Shown one piece after another: positions 57,601-64,000 of a stretch of 64,000 bases of DNA. Where the stretch lies: the NCBI GenBank assembly GCA_008973525.1, contig WACJ01000302.1, positions 124,001 to 188,000 of the forward strand. Direction: 5' to 3'. A model generated the notes under the pieces. That model was not told the DNA's origin and did no database searches. It worked only from the letters and a program-made list of their open reading frames with translations. How positions within the stretch are numbered: the first letter of the stretch is position 1; each line of letters opens with the position of its first letter. A program made the position numbers and the translations under genes. The DNA comes from Stenopsyche tienmushanensis. Taxonomy: Eukaryota > Arthropoda > Insecta > Trichoptera > Stenopsychidae.

Positions 57601-60600
57601 ACAGAGATAACGTCCGCTTATGTTGACGAAGCCCGATTTTGATTGATAATTTGTCCATTTGTACATTATAATCGTGTTTAAGTAGGGTATATGGTAATAG
57701 TATCTGGAAAAGATGATCGAATTTTTGTTTTTAATGAATGGAAATGAACACATTAACATATTGATGTACAAGGAAAACTTAGTACTTATATATTAATTTG
57801 TTGTAGAAGTAATGGTGGTAGAAAAGCAATGTATTACATTTATATATTGCATAAATGTGTTTCAACATTTTATCCAATGATTTTTATAAAAATGAATATA
57901 AGTTTTCATTGAATCTTTATGTATCGGGTGTATTAGTTGAATAATTTAAACTTTTTTGCTTTAATACTAATTAAATACATTAGAGGCCTATAGTTCTGCG
58001 GTGGACTCTTTGTGGCTGCACTATGATGATGATGATGATATTTATAAATTAAGTTCAGTGTAAATATACCCAAATTAAAGCACAACACGCTTTCATGTAT
58101 TAATCTATAAAGATAATTTAATGCCATTGCAATGTTCAAGTGTAGACAATTAATAGTTGGATATCGTTGAAAGTCCAAAGGTTTATTTGCTTTTAAAAAT
58201 CATAATTACACAGGAACTTTATAATTCGTCGATTGCATACTTACCTTCTTTGCAATGTGCATTTACTTAAAAACTGTTATGATTTTCGTCGGTGGATGCA
58301 AATACAGATGTTATGTTTTATCAACGTGCAATATTTTGTGATATCTTCATACTCAAGATAACGGAATTATATAATAGATGAGGGAAAATCGCGTTTCATA
58401 GTAATAGACTTTTTCTGTTCTGATAATTATTAATTGCTTTATTAATCTGAACATTTTCACATTATAAATACAAACATTCCATATTCAATTTGACACATGT
58501 CCATAATGGATTTTTTTCATTATTCAACATATCTTCCCATCGTATTGGCATCCCTTTGATTTCTTTTTTTTATAAAAACTTTTCCGCTTATCTCAGGCTA
58601 TGCTCCATGGACCTGAACAGGTGGAAATCTGCTGGGGCAATGAATTATTCTCTGTAGTGTAGCATATGTTTTGTCGCTCGTTTTTATTGTGTTCATTCAA
58701 AGTGTGCCCCATAACACCCATCCTATTCATTTTGCCGATGAGTTAAATGTGTTTGCTCAATGGTCTCAATATTAGCGAATATTTTCGGGTCTTCCGAATA
58801 TTAAAATAACTGTTATGTTACTATTTTTTCTTTCCGAAATAACTACATTTGTTTTGTGTACTTTCACCATAGATATCATTCAAGACTGATTTATTAATTT
58901 TACCTTGTGGGGTAATAAAAATTCATTGGTGAATTTTCATGGTCAATTTTGATTGCTTCTCTTCTATCGGATGCAAATATTGATTTTTCAATTGCTCAAA
59001 TGAAATTTCATGGACGTTGTATTTTCTTATTAGGAAATTCATCACAAGATTTAATGCCTTCAGTGTTAACGTCGTTTGTACCGAATCATTAGTATATTAA
59101 CAGTTTTTTTAAAATAAATATCATATTCGCTCGTTAATATATTCATAATTGAATAACGCTAGTTTCCTAATGGTGTTTACTAATGACACAAGAATTTTTC
59201 TTTGTGCATTTTCTATTTTTATGTATTTCGTGTGTATTACGTTAATAGTGAATTATTAAAATGTATCTAACTGTAAATATTTTGAGACGTATTATGCATT
59301 CCTTGGAATTGTTATTGTATATGTAACTCGATTAATTATATCATTTTTATGTGACACATTGGCAATTGGCATATGATATTTTTAGTATGTAAGCATTTGA
59401 AAGCGTTTTAAATGATACAAATAAATCGACATTTGAAAAGATGGTATTAATTATAATTGTGACTCATACGACAGATGTTTACCGAGTGCGATGAATAGGA
59501 ATATTAGCATGAGGGGAGGGAACCACCCATTGTTAGCTTCTTTGTTCCATATTTTGCTTATATATAACAGATACTGAAATCTACAAGTAAAATTGGATGA
59601 GTTATATTTTGTAACCATCACGTTTTATCATTGGATTTCTTAAAAAACCATAAAGGCTCTATTTCAATCGATACTTTTATAATTAATGATATATAGATTC
59701 CCTTTAATATCCTTACAAATTCTCTGATTCCAGACTAACTATAGTTTGAGGTTTATATAGTGTATATTTAGGTGTAATATTTTTAAATTTGATAAGGTTA
59801 TTACTAATTTGTCATTGAAACTTTTTTTATATAGAGAAAAAATTAAATTTTGTAAAATTATACTCGAAGAAGACATAAAAACAGCAGTTGTGTGTAATGT
59901 GTGACAATATTTATAAATAAATGTGTATACATTTGTTCATATTCAACACAGGCAAATTGTGGGCAATCTGATTGTTTTGAAAAACCCTGACCCACAAAGA
60001 TCACTGTTTGAAGAAACCTTTAAAACTTCAACAGAAAATATGCATATTTTAATGTTGAATTAAATTAAATTTTGACTTGCATAAATCCAATTTTACAGAT
60101 ACATTTTTTGTTATAGGTGGAGCACAGCATCGATAATGGAATTAAGGTAGACATGCTGTTAGAAGTCGCATACAAGAAAGATCCAATCACTTATTGGATT
60201 GCAAAAGTAACAATGGTCTGCGGACCAGTTGTCCGATTACGCTTTATTGGTTCGGATAAAGATTTTTGGTATGATTTATCCAAGGATCTCGCTCATAGCT
60301 TGGGCTGGTGTGCTTCCTCGGGAGAGCCCATCACACCCCCTAAAGATATTTCCGATCAGCACCCTGAAAATTCCGTCGTGCCTTTACTCAAGAGTGCCAT
60401 TGATAATTGTGTACCTGCACCCAAAGATGTTATTGAAGCAAAAGGCTACCCTCCGATTGAACGCATTTTAGCCGGAATGAGAGTTGAAGTTCAAGACGAG
60501 AAACATCCATTCAGATATTGGATTGCCACCGTAAGTTATTTATTTATAGTTTTTTGATGAATGTTTTAAATCAGTGTTTTACCAATTCTACATTTGTAAT

Positions 60601-63600
60601 GTTTGTTTTAGATTATTCAAAATGTCGGTGGTCGTCTTCTATTGCGATATGATGCTCCGCAAACGGTAGTCAATGATTTTTGGCTCTTTTACACAAATCC
60701 CCGTATACGTCGGGTTGGATATGCAAATAAGAAGGGTGATCCATGGGAGCTTCATTATCCAACGTCAAAGCAATACGCTTCTTTTGATATACCTGATTGG
60801 GAGGATTGTGTAAATAATTCATTTGAAGAAAATAATAAGAACCCGTTTCCTGTATCAATTTTACCTGTTAGTATTCTTTCAAAACTTGAAAATTTGAAAT
60901 TAGATTGTCCCGTTAGAAATGTCATTTTTCTCATACTTACTTTTTGATCATCAGTTGTGTCTCAGCCATCCCTTTGATAATGCATATGTATATTTTGTTA
61001 GTCGACTAATATCTGAAGAACATTATTTAGAGACGAGAATTAACAGATAACCTTGGATACTTCCGGAAAAGTATTCAAATATACTTGAAAAAAAAAATAG
61101 GAAAGACCATAAAACAAGGGGTGTGGATACCGCACGATATTACTGATGAGATCAAAGCGGTGCGCGCGAGTACGTGTCATGATTTAATCGATAAAGGGAA
61201 GAAACAACTGTTTTTACAGTATTTTGTGACTGAAGATAAAACGTTGGCATTGTACTCAAATCAGAAAAGCAAAAAACAATGGTTTTCACAATAATAAACA
61301 AATATAAAAGAGGTGAAATAAGGAATTGAAAATTATTTTATATCAAAACTCATTAAATTTTATTCTTCCGGAATCAAAAAAAATATTAAATAGGTTGTGT
61401 CTACTGAAGGAGAATACATTGTATCGATGAAAATAATTAATGTTTTTGTTTGAATTTAACTCTTCCATTTAAAAAACGACATTCCTAACTGGACAATTTA
61501 TTATATTTCTAATGATTAATTAAATGATAATTTTATAATGATTTATTTTAGGAGGAAAAGAAATTACAACCGCATCATTTTGATTGTGGAATGAAGTTAG
61601 AGGCTGTAAATCCTACAAATATGTCAGATATATGTCCTGCAACAATCGTCGAAATATTCGACGATTTTAGATTTTTAGTCATGATGGATATTAAAAATGC
61701 TAACGGCTCAAAAGAATTTTGGCTTTGTAATACATCACATCCTTATATATTTCCCGTCGGATGGGCACAACACCACAATATCAACATATGTCCACCATCC
61801 AAATGGAGAAGTAATGGCAACTTTATTTGGAAGAAATATTTAGAACAAACTAATGCGATATCAGCTCCGAGCATTTGTTTTGAACACAAAGAAAATATGA
61901 CAAATAGTGAATTTAAAGTTGGGATGAAACTCGAAGCCGTGAATCCACTCGATTCATTCAGTATTGTTCCTGCAAGGATCGTTAGGATTGTGAATCATCT
62001 ATTGCAAGTAAAAATTGAAAGCACAGGAAATTTGCATTGGTATAGTTTTGATAGTACCGATATATTTCCAACTAAATGGTGCGACATAAACGATGCCATA
62101 ATGCCAGAGACAAAACAGGATAGGATCGAAGACGATGTTTGTAAAAAATTAGCCGATTTCAAACCACATATAGCATGCCAAATAAACACAATAAATTGCG
62201 ACCGGATATTCTTTAATTATAAATGCTATTCAGGACCACATATCAGCAAAAATAAGTTGTCTCAGCTTCCAAAGCACGTTGGACCAGGACCGATATCACT
62301 TGTTATTCGAGAAGTTTTAAATATGATAATATCCGTTGCTTATAAACCCGGGCGGCTACTTAAAGATTGGGAATACGATGGAACTCCCCCACCAGATGTA
62401 AAAGTCGAGTTATTAAAAGCAAAGTAAGTTTATATATTTTTATATTTTATAATAACGTGCATCTTGTGTGATATATTAATTTATTCATGTGTGTATTTTA
62501 GATTGAAGACAAATACTCATCATGCGTACGTGCAAGTAGTGAATGACATTGAAGAGGTGGAGGCATTCTGCAAAGAAATGTGTAGTAAACTTCAAGCCTG
62601 TCCGTATTTATTTGGCCCTGTTGAAATTGTCGATCAGTGTCCCGAGAGGTGTTCAGCTGTTAACAAATCAAAATTCCGTAAGTTAATACTTAATAAGGTT
62701 CTATTACATGTTTTTTACTCTTTATAATAATTATTTTACTGTAAATTCTCATTCTATCATTTATTCAATACCTTTTGATTAATAGCTCATATCACTAAAG
62801 CGGTTCACATTTTTGCTACCTCATGCATTATCATTCTGAGTAGAGATTTTGAAGTCTCGGCTTTTACAAAGTGCTGGAACCGAGACATAATAATTTCTAA
62901 GTCCCGGGATCTTGTTCTATCTTTTTGAATTATCATTTTTGGAGTCACTCTCTTCATTGTTTTATTCATCTTCATTGGAATGATCTAAATCTTCTTCAGT
63001 TTCAATATTTTCTGTTTCTGTTTGATGAGTTTTCTGATACAATGTTTCAATTACAGCTTTCAATCACATTTCCCCCAAATGTAATCAAGTCCTAGATTAA
63101 ATATATCATTTTCAGAATGTACTATAGTTTAAAGTCTTAAAAATGTTTGAATTTTGTTGAAATATATGATGGTAGTAAAATAATCTATCTTATCTTATTT
63201 TCATGGAAATCAAGTTTTTTTTACTTCCATGAAGTCTGTTGAATCATCGCAATTTAATTTAAAATTGTGTTTAAATTCCTTTAAGCTATAATTTACAACT
63301 AGGCAAAAGTAAAGCTAAAATTCTGATGGTAACCTTCCATTTACAGCAGTTTATAACTTGGATATATCCAGCGGAAATTAGTTTTAAAAAAATTCAGACG
63401 TACTTCAAAATATTAGTAAGATATTCGTAGAGTTTAAAAAAATTCTAATTATTCTTTCCCTGTTAAAAAAAAAATCACGAAAAACACTAAGAAATCTGCC
63501 TCCTAAACTGGTTTCCCCCCCTTAAACTGTTGAATATTTTTTTGTTTATATTATCCTGTATGAGAAGAAATACATTTGAAATTTTTTTTTAGGAAAAAAA

Positions 63601-64000
63601 AGGAGAAAGCGCGGACTTCATTTCATGACAATTCGTGCTCGTGAAAGACGAGCAGCAGCCTGTGAAGCTTCCGAAATGCTATTAAAAAATGGAGTTGAAT
63701 CTTGTAACGAAAGTGAACAAAGCCCACCATCTACGCCTCGACAATCAGAATCTGGAACTCGTCCAAATACACCTGAAAGTACCTCAGACCCCACATCTAA
63801 AACAAAAGGAAAAACACGTATACCCAGAGCCAAAATTCCTCCCCTTAAAATGAAAACCAGAGGGGCAAAATTGCCTAATTTTGCCCTACAAATCAAAGAA
63901 GGCCATTGGGATAGAAAAGACGTTGATACCATTTATAATAATACATGCGTTGTGCCAAGAAAACAATATTCAGACGATAGCGAATCTGATAATAATAGTA
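51689..64000 (+). CDS. Sfmbt: Sfmbt, four-MBT Polycomb protein (5' part, runs off window)
   Basis: Exons found: 51689-51769, 60117-60530, 60612-60866, 61552-62423, 62502-62677 and 63593-64000 (open to the edge), all GT-AG and in phase, for 735 codons so far. Sfmbt binds mono- and dimethylated histone lysines and is the partner of Pho in the fly PhoRC Polycomb complex. Domains: MBT1 about 36-108 (FWYDLSKD...LGWC), MBT2 about 145-230, MBT3 about 262-335 (MKLEAVNPTN...IFPVGW), MBT4 about 372-430 (MKLEAVNPLD...DIFPTKWC), and a SLED domain about 457-580 (IFFNYKCYSGP, GPGPISLVIREVLN, CPYLFGP). After that a basic linker (KKRRKRG) and a Ser/Pro/Thr-rich region. The C-terminal SAM domain must lie beyond 64000. 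Exon 1 is accepted because VLFQH|VEHSIDNG continues the vertebrate pattern FKH-V across the junction. No FCS zinc finger is encoded in this isoform. Intron 1 is 8.3 kb. Confidence 0.92.
53380..53800 (-). pseudogene. Mariner transposase remnant
   Basis: Minus-strand pieces include LDSIVIGDETWV (the first catalytic Asp context of mariner transposases), KITVSVFWDRK and FLPQVERI (second catalytic region) and a worn downstream part (THSLDLQIFIF). Stops and shifts interrupt all of them. No terminal repeats were found. Confidence 0.65.
54230..54427 (+). pseudogene. Non-LTR retrotransposon C-terminal fragment
   Basis: The frame contains ECSCSYTVMPVDHVLWSCPG followed by MEADRK, corresponding to the CxC...H...C zinc-knuckle at the end of ORF2 in jockey/R1-type non-LTR retrotransposons. 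The rest of the element is not recognisable, although higher GC continues to about 54760 (ENPLIPCKYLQHPRW-like region). Confidence 0.55.
55462..55880 (-). pseudogene. hAT transposase fragment with 3' terminus
   Basis: The minus-strand frame at 55643-55852 reads RFPSSYCVESGFSAVSHIM, then KQRNRLNISKRGD and LTEIEPDIKYLV-like residues. This is the C-terminal dimerisation region of hAT transposases of the ZBED/SCAND3-like group. CAGGAGGTTATCAACCTTTTT at 55462 is the matching hAT terminus on the 3' side. The upstream body is missing. Confidence 0.75.
58478..58600 (-). pseudogene. Mariner transposase C-terminal fragment
   Basis: The frame IKGMPIRWEDMLNNEKNPLW matches the 'GIxxLPxRWxxVVxxxGxY' tail of mariner transposases and ends at a stop shortly after. 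Only this tail is recognisable. Confidence 0.45.
60903..61498 (+). mobile_element. Mariner-like element, internally deleted, copy Y (in Sfmbt intron 3)
   Basis: It has the same terminal inverted repeats as the element at 27011-27608 (GATTGTCCCGTTAGAAATG inward), with TA at 60901 and 61499. It keeps the middle and first catalytic part of the transposase (KKIGKTIKQGVWIPHDITDE, then FLQYFVTEDKTLALYSNQKS and KKQWFSQ), while the N-terminal HTH region is deleted. It sits between the Sfmbt exons 60612-60866 and 61552-62423, in the same orientation as the gene. Confidence 0.85.
62678..63592 (+). other. Sfmbt intron 5
   Basis: AT-rich, with no element ends recognised. Vertebrate SFMBT proteins have a few extra residues (around HYYG) at this junction, so a micro-exon could be hidden here, but the frame joins without one. 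Confidence 0.45.

Larger units (their letters stand above)
51770..60116. other. Sfmbt intron 1 (8.3 kb)
   Basis: A transposon graveyard plus AT-rich sequence. Individually recognised fossils are listed separately. The rest, especially 55.9-58.0 kb and 58.7-60.0 kb, shows no genes or element ends. A (GAT)n microsatellite lies at about 58024-58040. Such a long first intron is a usual place for enhancers, but no element could be named. Confidence 0.6.

Noticed and set aside
60903..61294. Mariner-derived frame as an extra Sfmbt exon
   Set aside because: It is bounded by mariner TIRs and TA duplications inside an intron; the Sfmbt frame joins 60866 to 61552 without it.

Overview
The window is animal nuclear DNA, almost certainly from an insect. 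It is strongly AT-rich, its genes are split by GT-AG introns, many introns are only 60-110 bp, and every conserved gene is metazoan. Mariner, hAT, piggyBac-like, pogo-like and non-LTR remnants fill the space between genes. I cannot name the species.

1-7.2 kb has no recognisable host gene. It holds a pogo/Tigger-like element (320-817), one copy of a dispersed palindromic repeat (2862-2985) and a decayed transposon with a large inverted repeat (about 3227-4110).

7.2-22.4 kb is the gene-dense part. In order: a diverged intronless MED27 copy (minus), the mitochondrial RCC1L gene (plus, 6 exons), a second and more conserved intronless MED27 (minus), a POLR1D isoform-2-like gene (plus, 2 exons), Zw10 (plus, 5 exons) and translocon-associated protein beta (SSR2, plus). 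The two MED27 copies bracket RCC1L: the first is head-to-head with it, the second tail-to-tail. The POLR1D-like stop codon and the Zw10 start codon are 2 bp apart, which suggests a dicistronic mRNA. SSR2 has an unfolded-protein-response-like element just upstream of its apparent non-coding first exon.

22.4-29.3 kb is mostly gene-free. It carries a second copy of the dispersed repeat, a solo-LTR candidate, a decayed unrecognised coding frame, an internally deleted mariner and a TTAA-flanked miniature element. 29.3-31.6 kb is a complete intronless TMEM63 (OSCA-family mechanosensitive channel) gene on the minus strand.

32-51 kb is a repeat-rich accessory region. Four copies of one repeat carry dead mariner transposase pieces inside hAT-like ends; one copy is nested in a piggyBac-like element. 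There are further hAT and reverse-transcriptase fossils and several coding-like but broken minus-strand stretches (38.7-40.1 kb and 49.8-50.3 kb) that I cannot assign.

51.7-64 kb is the 5' part of an Sfmbt-type Polycomb gene: a short first coding exon, an 8.3-kb first intron full of transposon fossils, then four MBT repeats and a SLED domain. The gene runs off the right edge of the window.

The host genes are housekeeping functions: Mediator, mitochondrial ribosome and GTPase support, RNA polymerase-associated, kinetochore and vesicle tethering, ER translocation, ion channel, and Polycomb silencing. Nothing suggests that they form one pathway.
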